This document shows positions 1 to 12,719 of a DNA stretch of 64,000 nt, piece after piece (position 1 is the first letter of the stretch; every line of letters starts with the position of its first letter). A program made the translations under genes and the position numbers. The notes under the pieces were generated by a model, which was not told the DNA's origin, searched no databases, and saw nothing but the letters and a program-made list of their open reading frames with translations. This DNA comes from Allolobophora icterica (lineage: Eukaryota > Annelida > Clitellata > Crassiclitellata > Lumbricidae), in assembly GCA_963556255.1 (NCBI GenBank), contig OY744610.1:62627415-62691414 (forward strand). The letters run 5' to 3'.

Positions 1-370
1 TCTGTTCTGTCGTTTCTCTACTGTCAATCAGAACACTAAACTTCAACTCATCTCTTTTATCTTTCTTACCCTTCATAGCTTGACTTCTCGTCTCTCATTT
101 TCTTAGAAACCTTTAAAAATAGTGTAACCGGAAGCTATATAAGGATTGGACGCGATAGAAATTCACTGAGAGCTTTCGCTCTTAGACACCTTTAAAACGG
201 TATTGCAGAAGCTATATAAGGATAAGACGCGCTAAACGTTTAATGGAAGCTCGCTTTCTTACTTACACAGCCTTAAGCGTCGGTATCAACCGATGTTATA
301 TAAGGACTAGCTGTAACCCGTGAAAAATCACGGTATATAAAGCAATTATTGCAGTGATAACAATTAAGCT
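1..370 (+). repeat. Dispersed 'arm' repeat, copy 1 (cut by window start)
   Basis: This copy has the run of motifs that recurs at 4325, 14565 and 25870: a C/T-rich head (AACTCATCTCTTT, then TAGCTTGACTTC), then two or three units made of GACACCTTTAAAACGG followed by a TATA-like TATATAAGGA and GGGACGCG. No protein is encoded. At 14175-14870 the same sequence forms both arms of a palindrome, so this may be a half foldback. Between 370 and 545 there are only two TGACGTCA palindromes and unique sequence. Confidence 0.7.
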
Positions 371-545
371 TACTTCACCGTTATATTATGACGTCATATT
401 ATAGGCCTATAGCCGTCGTCAAGACAGCCGTCGCCAAGGCGGCAGTATAGTGACGTCACAACAGTGTTTGTTACGGGACAGACAGACGTACATCGGTTAT
501 TATGTTGTTTGATTGGATGCGATAAGCAATAAACAAGCATGCATC

Positions 546-1075
546 ACATGTTAAACAAATGTCACTTATTTCTTCCAATTTTCTCGTATATTTCTGTTTA
601 ATTGTATTGATTCATAACTCTTGAAAATACAGAAGTAGTATAAGGATCTCATGAATAACAAAATTACTTATCTTTTAAACTTGCAATGAAACTTTGTTTT
701 ACTGACTCGTATTAATAGATTAAGAATAACACGTACATTGAGAATGTTCATCAAGAATCTTTTGTACATCTAAAATTCATGTTTTATGATAATTGATGCA
801 AGATATTGTTTAAGGTGTTTTTTTTCATTTCAGTTTTTATTCGGTAACCATCAAGAGAAATCACAGGTCATGCATAATAGACATTATTAACTGTATTATC
901 CTATGTTATTAAACAATGAACCCAAATGACATTGTAAAGTTTAGTTTTTACACCTTTATGTAAAACTTAGAAGTCTTATAGCCTATATGCTATAACTTCA
1001 TTTTACTGCACTGTATATGTTCTAAATTGTCGTCAACGGCCTTTGATGTCATAGGACGACGTTAAACTCTGGAAA
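546..1075 (+). mobile_element. 5'-truncated copy of the LINE 3' UTR
   Basis: Read on the plus strand, this stretch matches the minus strand of 16640-16142, which is the 3' UTR of the full-length LINE at 15426-23510. The match starts at TCACATGTTAAA and runs through CTCTTGAAAATACA, GAATGTTCATCAAGAAT and TATAACTTCATTTTACTG. It ends at GACGTTAAACTCTGGAA plus an AATAATAAA tail. Upstream of 546 the similarity stops, as expected of a truncated LINE insertion. No coding sequence remains. Confidence 0.8.
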
Positions 1076-1099
1076 AATAATAAAGCAATAAAGAAATTT

Positions 1100-2170
1100 T
1101 TAATGAGATACGGTACGGTCGACGTCAACGGCCCTGGCAGCCATAAGATGTCGTTCAACACTGAAAAGTACATGTAACTATCGACCAATAACGCTCACTC
1201 TCTTAGACACCTTAATTTGAGAAGGTCTTGAATACATATATACAAAATAATAGACGTTGCACACAATAATTGTTGCGTTCCGCAGAAGCGGTTTCTCTGA
1301 CTTATCGAAATTTGACCTGAGTTCATAATGGATTACGAATTGATCGGGTAAGATCCACCATCTCCACTGCACATCTTTATGGGTACCACAGCATTAATAA
1401 GGTCCGTGCTAGATCGTAATCGTAACCCGAGATTTCTACAGCGCCCCAAAAAAGCGAAGTCACTGGAACCAGCTTATTCACAGGCGCTTAGTCAAAACAA
1501 AATCGATCGGCAGGTAGGACAAAATCAGCTCCAGGTCAATTTCCATAGGGGTCAGTCAGGCAGACTGAGACGGCTACGGTGTCCATGATGGATGGTGTTA
1601 ATTGAAGTGGCGAGGGAAGTAAGGGGAAGAGAAGCGACTCTAAGGCTTCGACTTTGCTAATTTTCAAATGAATTTCTATTTTCTAAACAGTGTAGCTAAT
1701 CAGGCCAGCGACTGGTAAAGAGACGGGTAGAGAGACCAGTCAAAGAGTTGTGGATACACCGCGAGATAGATTTTTGGCATGTATGAATCATCTTAAAGTC
1801 TCATATCTTCCAGGATTTCCACCCTAATCCACTCAACTTCCGGCCTTCAAAGCTTTCTCGTCCTCAACGAAACCCACCTTAGCAGCTCCTCTGGCTCCTC
1901 CTCTCTCTGGTCTCTCTGGCAACCAGACTCCGATCTCCCTTTGACCCGCTCTGGACAACCTTTCTGACACGACGCAGCGCTCGCGAGTAAACTGGTGCCC
2001 TGCGTTTAGAGTTACGCTTTAGAAATCTCGAGATTACGATTACGCTACAGGTGACGTCATGCATACAGTTAAAGGTTCTAGCAGCCAGAGAAAAAGACAC
2101 AATTGAGCTTAACTGATCATATCTACAACGCCTGACCAACTAACACAGTCAAATGAGTCATAATATAACA
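1100..2170 (+). repeat. Dispersed 'X' repeat, copy 1
   Basis: This is a non-coding unit of about 1 kb found again at 6054-7510 (with an insertion), 8040-8383 (cut short) and 26290-27240. Shared landmarks are GACCTGAGTTC, GATCGGGCGAGATCC-like, CCGTGCTAGATCGTAATCG, GATTTCTACAGCGCCC, GAGACCAGTCAAAGAGTTGT and ATTACGATTACGCTACAGGT. Near 1118-1165 it carries the dispersed LINE-tail core (GACGTCAACGGCC and ATAAGATGTCGTT). The short reading frames inside are not conserved in length between copies, so I read it as non-coding. Confidence 0.75.
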
Positions 2171-2222
2171 AATGATGATGACGATGATGATGATGATGAT
2201 GATGGTGATGATAATGATAATA
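2169..2222 (+). repeat. (GAT)n microsatellite
   Basis: Impure GAT/GAC triplets lie at the junction between the X repeat and the next SINE-derived block. The comparable boundary at 7540 holds GAT/TAA triplets. Confidence 0.9.
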
Positions 2223-2454
2223 AGGTCCCTCAGGGGAGTAGGGTCTAACCAATCGGTTACTCTATCCCACAATACCATCCTTAGCGTTATGATACGATGT
2301 TGATTTAGATATTGGAAACGGCCTGGCGAAACACGGAATTTATAGCATGAGGAAGATGCAACGTAAAGGTGTCTAAGCACAGCATACCATTTTTACTATA
2401 TTATTCATACAAATAAAGATTTGAAGGTGTGTAAACTGATCATAATAATAATAA

Positions 2455-2560
2455 TAATTTCCTAAACAGGAATCCAGAGGAGGAGGATCAAACCCGTACT
2501 CTCTGCGTTAGAAGACAAGCGCTCTAACCAATCCACTACCATGTCTCACAGAAGCTATGG
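2455..2560 (-). repeat. tRNA-derived SINE fragment
   Basis: On the minus strand the piece contains a damaged tRNA-like head: a box A-like GATTGGTTAGAGCGC and a box B-like GGGTTTGATCC. The C to T change in box B and the loss of the distal part suggest an inactive fragment. The corresponding copy is at 24190-24290. Confidence 0.65.
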
Positions 2561-2564
2561 TAGT

Positions 2565-2745
2565 CATTCGATTCGATTGGCTTACGTCTCGGATATCAAT
2601 TACGTCGTTGCAGCCCAGTATCTATGACGTCAAGCGGTCCTCGAGAACTATGACGTCACATTAACTCCAATTTCAATTACGTCATTACGATTGCAATGAC
2701 GTCATTTCTGTTCAGATAGCTATGACATCAATGTAGCTCCAACAG
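2565..2745. repeat. TGACGTCA-rich tandem tract
   Basis: Five ATGACGTCA or near-identical sites recur about every 20-30 bp with GCTATGACGTCA-type flanks. The same arrangement appears at 11600-11760, 15040-15350 and 24340-24480. TGACGTCA is the full cAMP-response element palindrome, bound by CREB/ATF proteins in animals. Whether these sites act is unknown, because they belong to a repeat. Confidence 0.6.
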
Positions 2746-3846
2746 CCACGACGAGCGAACCTAATTGCTGATGTCTTTGCAGCTTTCAGCTCTTAAACGG
2801 CGGTATATCTTTTTAACCACAGCATTCACTTACGGTAATATTTTCACGACCCAGAAGGATGGCGGGCTGAGTTGGCTCTAATGAGTTCGCACTAGAAATG
2901 CTGTTGCCCATGCAAGAACTAAGATTTCTAAGAAGCAAATTAAGAACTTCATAATGAATGCCTTAAAATCTGTGTCTTCGCTCGTGTTAGGGAGTGTACC
3001 TTTGCTTGTAGGATTGCGTGCGCTTGTATGTTCCTGCTCGCTTGCGTTTGTGTGTATTCCTTAGCTTTTGTGTCTGTTATGATATTTACTCTCACCGGTT
3101 AAGCTCTTTAGGAGCAACGATGGTAGATTTTCCAAGACGCTCAAATTGAAACGGAAGGGCGAAGGAACGCAAAGAGAAGATAGACTAACACACACGGGCA
3201 AGCAGGCTCACCCACAGTGCGACATAATTACAAATGGCTCCAGAATTCTCTGGCATGACCCGAGATAAACCTATACGCATCAACATATTATACCAGTATG
3301 GCTCTCATTATAGAGGCTGCTCATCGAGCAAAGGATTTCAGTTTAAAATATATCTTTTACACATAAACATTCATATATACATCCTTCTGAACATATAAAC
3401 ATGTACACACGTGAATTCATACGCATACTAACAAACAGTGCTTCTCAAACGTTCTGATACCTCGGACCGGTAATTTTTTAAGCAATCTTATTGCCATTGT
3501 TTTACCAATGTAAATGTCATTGTTTTACCAATCTTAATTTCAGTGTTTACTCGTCTTATTGTCATTGTTTTACCAATTTTAATGTGATTGTTTACCCACC
3601 TTATCGACATTGTTTCACCAACTTTATTGTCATTGTTTTAACAACCTAGCCGTGAACCTTACAATTTTGTTACTCCTGGACCGGTAGCCATTCAATCATT
3701 CACGGTCCCATACCTGTTCCGGGCAGTGGATCACATGCATACTTGTGGAGTATACGGTTTGAGTAGCACATTGACACTTGCTATGCCTAACACAGACACA
3801 GTGCTAGGTTCTCGGTCGATGGTACCAAGCTTTCGAATTAACTGCA

Positions 3847-4320
3847 AGGCACGGTAGTCGATTGGTTAAAGCGCCTGCCTTGTAACGCGGAGAGTAAGGG
3901 TTCGATCCTCCTCCTCTGAGACGGTTACTGTGTAGGAACCTTGAGCAAGTCCTTCACTCACTATTGCTCAGCGTCATCGATGTTCTGTCGTATATGGTCG
4001 TGTGTGCTCTTCTGAACTTGGGAAGGAGGGCAATATCAAATATAGTTGCATTGTTCGCTGCGTTCTTCTAAGCAGGCTGAGCTTCTGGTTCCCCGTTCAC
4101 TGGCCCTGCAACCTGGAACGGTATCTCTGTGGGGCTTCGCTTGGTCCCAAGTTCGCATATCGCCACATTTTACTCAGATCTTAAGTCTGTACTTTTCAGC
4201 CAGGGTTGGGTAGGGAGTGCTTCTGAGTAGATAACCTTAGAGTGACGATATATAAATTTTTGAATGAATTGAATTGAATGAATTTAATTATTGTATGTTG
4301 TATTGTATTGTATTGTGTAA
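3847..4320 (+). repeat. tRNA-headed SINE joined to L2/CR1 LINE C-terminus
   Basis: The head (3847-3925) looks like tRNA-Thr: a box A-like GGTTAAAGCGCC, an anticodon loop CTTGTAA (anticodon TGT) and a box B GGGTTCGATCC. After a SINE body, 4095-4230 reads in one frame as an L2/CR1-type C-terminus (GPATWNG, then SQGWVGSASE and a stop). It ends in GAATTGAATGA and GTATT tandem repeats. The copy at 25390-25865 has the same structure. It may be a SINE with a LINE-derived tail or two adjacent insertions. The shared junction in both copies does not decide this, since they lie in one duplication. Confidence 0.65.
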
Positions 4321-4324
4321 CTGC

Positions 4325-4870
4325 ATAGTGTTTTCGTTCTGTCATTTCTCTAATTTCAAACAGAACAAAACTTAAAACTCATCTCTTTCATCTTTCTTAC
4401 TCTCCGTAGCTTGACTTCGCGTTTCTCCATCTATACACCTTTAAAACGGTGTAACGAGAATTATAAGAACGTATATAAGGATGGGACGCGAAAGGCATTT
4501 ACGAGAGCGCGCTCTCTGCTAGACACCTTCAAACCGGTAACAACCGTTTTATATAAGATTGGGACACTCTCATTATCTATAGTATAAGATCACATGAGAT
4601 TTTTTAGTAGTGTGCTGCGGTCGACGTCAACGGCTCTGGGAGCCACAAGATGCCGTTAAACACTGGATGTAGTTACTAGCGATTAATGAGAGGTTACTCT
4701 CTTAGACACCTTAATTTGAGAAAGTCATGAATGGATATAAATAACAGTGAGATATTCCACGTCAAAGAAGAGCTGTAATATGCCAAACTAATTTCTGTCG
4801 ACGTCAACAGCCTTTGTTGCTATAAGATGTCGTTAAACCCTGGATCCATCCATCCATCCACGTCATTCCT
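4325..4870 (+). repeat. 'Arm' repeat copy with LINE-tail cores
   Basis: The copy starts with a small hairpin around GTTCTGTCATTTCTCTAA and continues with the two GACACCTT...TATATAAGG units. Two LINE-tail core motifs follow, at about 4619-4665 and 4797-4845. The second ends in TTAAACCCTGGATCCATCC and a short (ATCC)n tail, as a retroposed 3' end would. Confidence 0.65.
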
Positions 4871-4880
4871 TCCTCAGAAG

Positions 4881-6053
4881 CAGTGTGATTCTCGTTAACG
4901 TTAACGATAACGAAAATGCTCGTTAACGAACAAAAAATGATTTCGTTAACGATAACTATAACTATAACTAAAAAATATAATTAACTGTAACTATAACTAT
5001 AACGAAAATAACACTAACGAAAATTCATCGGTATTTTCGTTACTGAAATAAAAAAATGCATTATCGATAAACATGAGCACGTGAAAAAGAGCAGTCTTTG
5101 AATTATCCATCGGGTCGTCCATTAATTATATCAACAAACGGGGCGAGGGATTTGAAAAAGTTTGACAATTCCTGACAAGGGGAGGGCCGTTCAAGACAAA
5201 TTGACTTCAGCAATAATTTAATCAAAAAGCAACCATATATCCGGAAAGTCTTTATGAGTGATGTAGGCATTTTTGTTTGTAACTTAATCAAACGCGATAC
5301 TTTCTTCGTTTTAAAATATCCTGTTTATTGCTCGCAGTTAAAATGAGAAAATGTGCTGCATATTTTCTTTGCGAACATCCTGGATTCTTTTCGAAAATCT
5401 AATATTTCAAGTTTCTTTTGATGGAAAGATAATTTTTTCTTTCGATTGTTAATAAGAAAGAGTGAGAAACTTGTTTTGATTTTAATTTTCTATGTTAAAA
5501 GGAATATTATAAAAAAGTTATCATGTTCATGTTCAAATTAGAAATGTTCATAATAAAAATCGAATTGAAAATATAGGCTCCTATACATTATTTTAGAAGA
5601 AACGAGATTGTAGGCCCTATTCTTGAATGGAAAAATCCAGTAAATATCTGTGACAGACAGTGATTCCACATGTACTGTAGCCATTAAGTATAAAATTCAA
5701 ACCTGATTATAACAACATGTTGTTTTTTTCGGTAATTTCAGTTTCTTGCATTTGTTAGAGTCATAGAGATTTTCTGGGGTGGGGTAATTTTCTTTGACAT
5801 AAGTTTGTTAGGGTCCTTGAATGCTTGACAGTTCTTGACAAGGGGAGGAGATCAAAATCTGCCAAAAAAATAATTTCTGACATAATTAATCGATGACCCC
5901 AGGCCCCATTGGGGCCTGTTGTAGCTATGTACTAACTAAAATTAACTAAAATAAAAGTCCAGTAACTATAACTATAACTATAACTAAAATGAAAAACCAT
6001 TAACTACAACTGTAACTACAACTAAAATAAAATCTGTAAGGAGAATCACACTG
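4881..6053. mobile_element. hAT-like non-autonomous element with 8-bp TSD
   Basis: The termini are CAGTGTGATTCTC and GAGAATCACACTG, a perfect 13-bp inverted repeat. They are flanked by CTCAGAAG on both sides (4873-4880 and 6054-6061). The related copy B at about 26390 runs straight through this point (TTCCTCGGAAGCTTAAATTG), so it is a near-empty site. CA...TG ends with an 8-bp duplication are typical of hAT. The 1173-bp interior has no transposase; next to both ends it is rich in AACTATAACT repeats. Confidence 0.88.
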
Positions 6054-7510
6054 CTCAGAAGCTTAAATTGTGGTTTCTCTGACTTGTCGAATTTCGACCT
6101 GAGTTCTCTAATGGATCATGAATAGATCGGGCGAGATGGTATGCGGTTCTAGGACGTTTGGTCAAAGGACGGTTGGGCAACGGACGGTTGATCACGGACG
6201 ATTGGTCAAAGGACGATTGGTCAAGCGGACTGTTCGTCAAGAGGACTGTTGATCAAGGGTCCTTTCGTCAAGAGGACGGTTGATCAAAATATCGGTCGGT
6301 TCGTCTGTCAATGGATAATTAGTGGTCGTCCATTTCAAAGGGTTATCGTATATCTGTGCCAGTGCAGTTGTTTGTACTGATAAGAGAACTGACATATTTT
6401 AAAGCGTCTAAAATTCACGTATATCGTATCATTCCATATTTGTTTTATTTGTGTATGGGCTACGCTTTGCGAAGTCTTCATTGCTGTGCATGTAGGCCTA
6501 AAGATGCCTGGTTTTGTAATGGCTTAATTGGTCACGTCTGTCTAGGGATAATTAGTGGTCGTCGATTTCTCTTATCAGTAGTTTGTACTGATAAGAGAAC
6601 TGGCATATTTTAAAAGCGTCTCTAATATCGAAAATTTTAATTTTTGATCAACCGTCCTCTTGACGAAAGGACCCTTGATCAACAGACCCCTTGACGAACA
6701 GTCCGCTTGACCAATCGTCCGTTGACCAATCGTCCGTGACCAATCGTCCGTTGACCAATCGTCCGTTGACCAAACGTCCTAGAACCGGCGAGATCCACCA
6801 CCACCACGTTTGAATGGGTGCCACATCATTTAAGGTTCCCAAGATTTCTACAGCGCCCAAATAAAACGAAGTCGCGGGAACCAGTTTATTCACAGGCGCC
6901 TAGTCAAAACAAAACATGTAGGCAAGCAGCTGAAGATCGGCTCCAGTTCATTTTCCAGTCAGGCAGACAGTCAGACGGCTACGATGAACGGTGTTAATTG
7001 AAGTGGCGAGGGAGGTAAGGGAAAGAGGAGCGCCTCTAAGGCATCGACTTTGCTCATTTTCAAATGAGTTTCTAACCAATGTAGCTAACCAGGCCAGCGA
7101 CTGGCAAGCAGATGGGTAGAGAGACCAGTCAAAGAGTTGTAGATAAACCGCGAGATAGATTTTGGCAGATATAATAAATCATCCTAGAGCCTAATATCTT
7201 CAAGAATTCCTACCCTAATCCACTCAAACTTCAAAGCTTTCTCGTCCTCAACGAAACCCCCTCCTCCTCTCTCTGGCCTCTCTGACAACCGGACTCCGAT
7301 CTCCCTTTAACCCGCTCTGGACAACCCTTTTGACACGACGTAGCGCTCGCGAGTAAACTGATGCCCTGCGCTTAGAGTAACGCTTTAGAAATTTCGAGAT
7401 TACGATTACGCTACAGGTGACGTCATGCGCACAGTGAAAGATTCTAGCAGCCAGAAAGAAGACACATTTGAGCAGAACTGATCATTTCTACATCGCCTGA
7501 CCAACTGACA
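6054..7510 (+). repeat. Dispersed 'X' repeat, copy 2 (interrupted)
   Basis: This is the same unit as 1100-2170 and 26390-27240, split at 6138 by an inverted-repeat element. It continues from 6795 through GATTTCTACAGCGCCC and GAGACCAGTCAAAGAGTTGT to the ATTACGATTACGCTACAGGT landmark near 7400. No host gene is seen. Confidence 0.75.
6138..6786. mobile_element. Foldback element with about 145-bp iterated inverted repeats
   Basis: The arms at about 6145-6290 and 6640-6786 are near-perfect inverted copies ending GGTTCTAGGACG / CGTCCTAGAACC. Each arm is built of degenerate 14-15-bp iterations of GGACGATTGGTCAA. The flanks show GGCGAGAT on both sides (6130-6137 and 6787-6794), and the X copies at 1100 and 26290 lack the insert. 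The middle holds two direct copies of a TTGTACTGATAAGAGAACTG block (about 6369 and 6583). No transposase is present. The 8-bp duplication suggests hAT mobilisation, but the arm design is that of a foldback element. Confidence 0.8.
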
Positions 7511-7550
7511 GGCAAATGAGTCATAATATAACAAATGACGATAATGATGA

Positions 7551-7750
<200 letters not shown>

Positions 7751-8383
7751 ATAATGACCATTATTAACTTTAGTAGTAATTAAAACCATGGTTCGGGCTA
7801 GATCAGTAGTCACAACATGTCGACTGAAATCTTAAATCTTAGAATTATACTAGGATATGCTAATGAATGCTTGTTATGACACAGAGTCGTTAAATAGCAG
7901 CTAACTAACACATTGCTTACCCTCGTAAAGCTTGGCTTCTGGTTTCTCATTCTCTTACACACCTTTAAAACGTTGACACCCAAAGGTATATAAGGACACA
8001 ATAGTTGTTTAATTTATTCTGCCTTAGCCACTGTTATTTCAACGCATAGCTTGTCCAAAGAATGGTAATTGATCGGGCGAGATCGACCACAACCGCTGCA
8101 CGTTTGAATGGGCGCTACACCATTTAAGGTTCCCTTGTACGGACCGTGCTAGATCGTAATGGTAATCCCGAGATTTCTACAGCGCCGGAAAAGCGGTCGC
8201 TGTAACCAGCTTATTTACAGGCGTTTAGTCTTAACAAAATCGATCGGCAGGTAGGTCAAAATCAGCTCCAGGTCAATTTCCAAAGGGTACAGTCAGTCAG
8301 ACTGTCAGACGGTTAGGGTGGATGGTGTTTATGAAGGACGGTGTGAATTGAAGCTGCGAGGGAGGTAAAGGGAAGAGGAGCGA
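7751..8383 (+). repeat. Arm piece and truncated 'X' repeat copy 3
   Basis: At 7900-8030 there are arm motifs (TTACACACCTTTAAAACG, TATATAAGGA). From about 8040 the X unit runs through CCGTGCTAGATCGTAATGG and GATTTCTACAGCGCC and stops at GAGGAGCGACT, where a TAA array with an R4/Dong-like insertion begins. No gene is visible. Confidence 0.65.
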
Positions 8384-9777
<1,394 letters not shown>

Positions 9778-9822
9778 TGTTTTAAAAAAAATAAATATAT
9801 AATAATAAAAATAAAAAAAAAA

Positions 9823-9867
<45 letters not shown>

Positions 9868-9870
9868 TGT
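9778..9870 (+). repeat. A-rich 3' tail and (TAA)n
   Basis: The tail of the fragment is mixed A/AATAA sequence that passes into about 14 pure TAA triplets (9825-9867). It lacks the CCTGAGG/CCTCGGG hairpin seen in other copies, so the 3' UTR here is shortened or of another subfamily. From 9900 to 10100 there are only an arm-like GACACCTTTAAA and a degenerate LINE-tail core near 10041-10080. Confidence 0.7.
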
Positions 9871-10104
9871 ATTATTCTGAGTTTACGCACCCTTAAATCT
9901 TATATTTCAATGGATAGCAGAAATAATAGAAATAGATAATTGTTTTGCTCTGCTTAGACACCTTTAAATTATGCATCTCTCCCACGTTATAATAAACTCA
10001 TTCTCGCTCATTCGCCATTATGTGAATACTATCATATAACCGACGTCATCGGCCTTGGAACGCATGATGCTGTTAAATACTAATGCTAATATGCTAAGGA
10101 TTGT

Positions 10105-10700
10105 ATGGTATGGTATGGTATGGTATGGTATGGTATGGTATCTGGGAACTTATAAAGCGCCTCTCACAGTGCGAGCTATTCAGAGGCGCTCTCTGCGTGT
10201 GAGCCTCGCGGAAACTTTAAACGACGAACCACAGAAAGAGAGAACCTAGTAAGTAAGGTCCCACGCAGTACCAAGGGAAGGAGTTCCATAAGGATGGGCC
10301 CACGACGGCGAAAGAGCGAGACCGAGCCATAGCAGACCTCACGCGTGGAACAGACTGATCAAGTCGATTCAGGGAACGTAGGGGTTGATGAGAAGAAACA
10401 GAGAGAGGTTTGCGCATCAGGTCACAAAGGTAGCCTGGAGCTAAGCCCTGTTACCTTAGAGACAAGAGTTATGATCTTGAAGTGGATACGAGCGGAGATA
10501 GGAAGCCAATGCAAGACATCAGTCATGTAAGTAGAGATGGACGAGAACCGGGAACGATGAGCAATGAGGCGTTAAGTACTGATTGAAGAGCAGAGAGACG
10601 GACTTTCGGAAGGCCTACCAGTAAAGAATTACAATAATCAATGTATGGTGCAACAGGGTATACCCGATTGCTTGTACCCTCCTCCCCTGTAACGGGTACT
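10105..10700 (-). pseudogene. L2/CR1-like LINE 3' fragment
   Basis: Two diagnostic pieces lie on the minus strand. One is YIDYCNSLLVGLPK with LQSVLNAS (about 10555-10650), the end of the RT region in L2/CR1/Jockey LINEs. The other is RSFAVVGPSLWNSFP (about 10240-10330), the C-terminal motif of L2/CR1. The frames differ, so the copy is broken. The 3' UTR holds the hairpin GAGCGCCTCTGA / AGAGGCGC at 10150-10190, then a tail of about seven ATACC units (10105-10140). The same hairpin ends the SINE at 42478-42720. Confidence 0.75.
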
Positions 10701-10815
10701 GGGTGCAACCTTCAACAAGTCCCTCACTGACAATTTCTCAGTGGCATCGACCGGTGCTTGGTCTTAATATAGTGGCGCTGAATAAATGTATATCTTATCT
10801 TATCTTATCTTATAT
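10690..10815 (+). repeat. SINE 3' part with (TTATC)n tail
   Basis: The piece contains the SINE body landmark CAAGTCCCTCACTGACAATT, then GGCGCTGAATAAATG and a tail of four to five TTATC units. It meets, tail to tail, the minus-oriented hairpin of another L2-type 3' end at 10815-10880. Confidence 0.6.
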
Positions 10816-10900
10816 GATTATTTATAAAGCGCCTCTCGCAGCATAGACTATTCAGAGGCGCTCCCAGCGTGTCAGCCCCGAGGGAAAAGAAAGGTCTTTA
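10815..10900 (-). repeat. L2/CR1 3' UTR hairpin fragment
   Basis: A TTTATAAAGCGCCTCTCGCA and CTATTCAGAGGCGCTC pair matches 10141-10200. Only the 3' terminal part of the LINE or its SINE remains. Confidence 0.6.
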
Positions 10901-11124
10901 GGCAGCGGAGAGAAGAAGGCGAGATCCCAAGCATAGTTGTGATAGCAATGGTAGCAGAGACAAACAACGACAAAGAAAGATAATGAAGACAGACAGAAAG
11001 ACATACAGGTAGATCCACAGACAAAGACAGAGAGACGGACAGAACGACGAAGGCAGAGAAACACAGACTCACAACAACACATTCAGGAAACAGAGGCCGA
11101 AATACGGAGGCAGAAAACCAGTGA

Positions 11125-11390
11125 CAAATACACTCAGGTATACATACCCACATACATACATTCATATACACATACTTAAATACACAAATGAATGAATACT
11201 TGCATACATATATTATATACATACCTACATAAACATACATACATACATCCTTTGAACATATAAACACGTACATACACGCGTGCAATTATACGTATACTAA
11301 CAAACATTCACGCACTCACACATAAACAAACACATACATATGCACACATACATACCAATGCACGCACACATACAAACAAACAGACGGAGG
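11125..11390. repeat. CATA/CACA-rich low-complexity tract
   Basis: Degenerate CATA and CACA repeats. 10900-11125 is A/G-rich unique sequence without an identifiable gene. 11390-11600 is CpG-containing single-copy-looking sequence with no coding signal that I can recognise. Confidence 0.8.
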
Positions 11391-11599
11391 CACAGCGATG
11401 CAAAGCGTCCGTTGATTGTCGTCATAGCAACCCAAGGGACTAATTAGGCTGATCAGCCCTAATTAAGCTTCGGCGGGCGACGCATCCATTCCTCTCCCTT
11501 TACGAACGCCGCCATCTTCTCCTTCTACCGTCGTCCACTGCGGCAGCGGTCTTTGAACTAATTACCGAATCAAAGCCAACGGCCGACAGATGGCTCTAA

Positions 11600-11950
11600 C
11601 GATAGCCACTCCCTCGACGGACGTCACTTCCGGCGTTGTGGCGACGTCAGTCGAGACGTCACTGCAACTCCAATATTGATGACGTCTGTCATGACGTCAA
11701 TACGACTGCGATCTTGTGACGTCAGTGCGGTCCTAGTAACTGTGACGTCGCTACTTCTGCTGTAAGATTGCTGTGGTTTCATTTAAAAAGGCCAATTAAC
11801 GATTCACAAGCATATCCAGTGACAAATGACCGAAAATAAGGATTTATAATGTCAGGAATGTGCAATTAAAGGGGTCTAAGAAAGGGCACCAATTTCACTG
11901 TATTATCCATTGAAAAAAAAGGTTTAAGATGCATAAACTGAGCATAGTCC
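11600..11950 (+). repeat. Paralogue of the LINE insertion site (empty site)
   Basis: The first part is a TGACGTCA-rich tract. The second part (11765-11945) aligns with 15355-15425 joined directly to 23511-23650: GATT-CTGTGGTTTCATTT, then ATCCAGTGACAAATGACC, CGAAAATAAGGATTTATAA and TGTATTATCCATTGAAA. It therefore shows what the locus looked like before the LINE inserted. Confidence 0.85.
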
Positions 11951-11951
11951 A

Positions 11952-12220
<269 letters not shown>

Positions 12221-12221
12221 A

Positions 12222-12440
12222 GCTCACTCTCTCAGTGAATTACAAAAAACTGTGAGTCGAGTCGAAAATGCAACAAATGAATATGGAATGTTGATCAACG
12301 CGACAAAAACGAAGGTAATGACGAACATAGAAGAAACATTCGAGATAAAAGTGGCTCCTTGAGGCTGTCAAAACGGCTGTAGTCTGCTTCGTTGTCTCTC
12401 AGGTTGACCGTTGCAACTGCCTACTGTGTGGTCAACATTC
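12222..12440 (+). pseudogene. Reverse-transcriptase scrap, copy 1
   Basis: In one frame this reads LSELQKTVSRVENATNEYGM, LINATKTKVMTN and so on. That is the segment just after the catalytic YADD motif in RTE/CR1/Jockey-type LINEs, where a conserved ...YG..IN..KTKVM is expected. About 45 codons remain without the catalytic core. An inverted paralogue is at 13930-14155. Confidence 0.65.
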
Positions 12441-12483
12441 AACATTATTTACAAAGTAGATTTGTCCGGAATGGGCCCTATTC

Positions 12484-12673
<190 letters not shown>

Positions 12674-12719
12674 CACTATTATTATCTCTTATGTTATGCT
12701 TTGCGAAATAAACTAGTAT

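Larger units (their letters stand above)
2222..4870 (+). repeat. Large direct duplication, copy A (left part)
   Basis: The block is collinear with 23930-26385. Both hold, in order, a deleted minus-strand SINE, TTTATAGCATG with AAAGGTGTCTAAGCACAGTATACC, another minus-strand SINE, a TGACGTCA-rich tract, the landmark GTGTACCTTTGCTTGTAGGA, a GACCGGTAGCCATTCAATCA block, a tRNA-headed SINE and the arm repeat. With the X repeats that follow (to about 7545 and 27245) the pair spans about 3.3 kb once later insertions are removed. It may be a segmental duplication or a large composite repeat. Copy B gives empty-site evidence for both insertions in copy A. Confidence 0.75.

Noticed and set aside
3847..3925. 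Functional tRNA-Thr gene
   Set aside because: Box A and stems are imperfect, the unit is repeated in diverged copies and is fused to SINE/LINE sequence.
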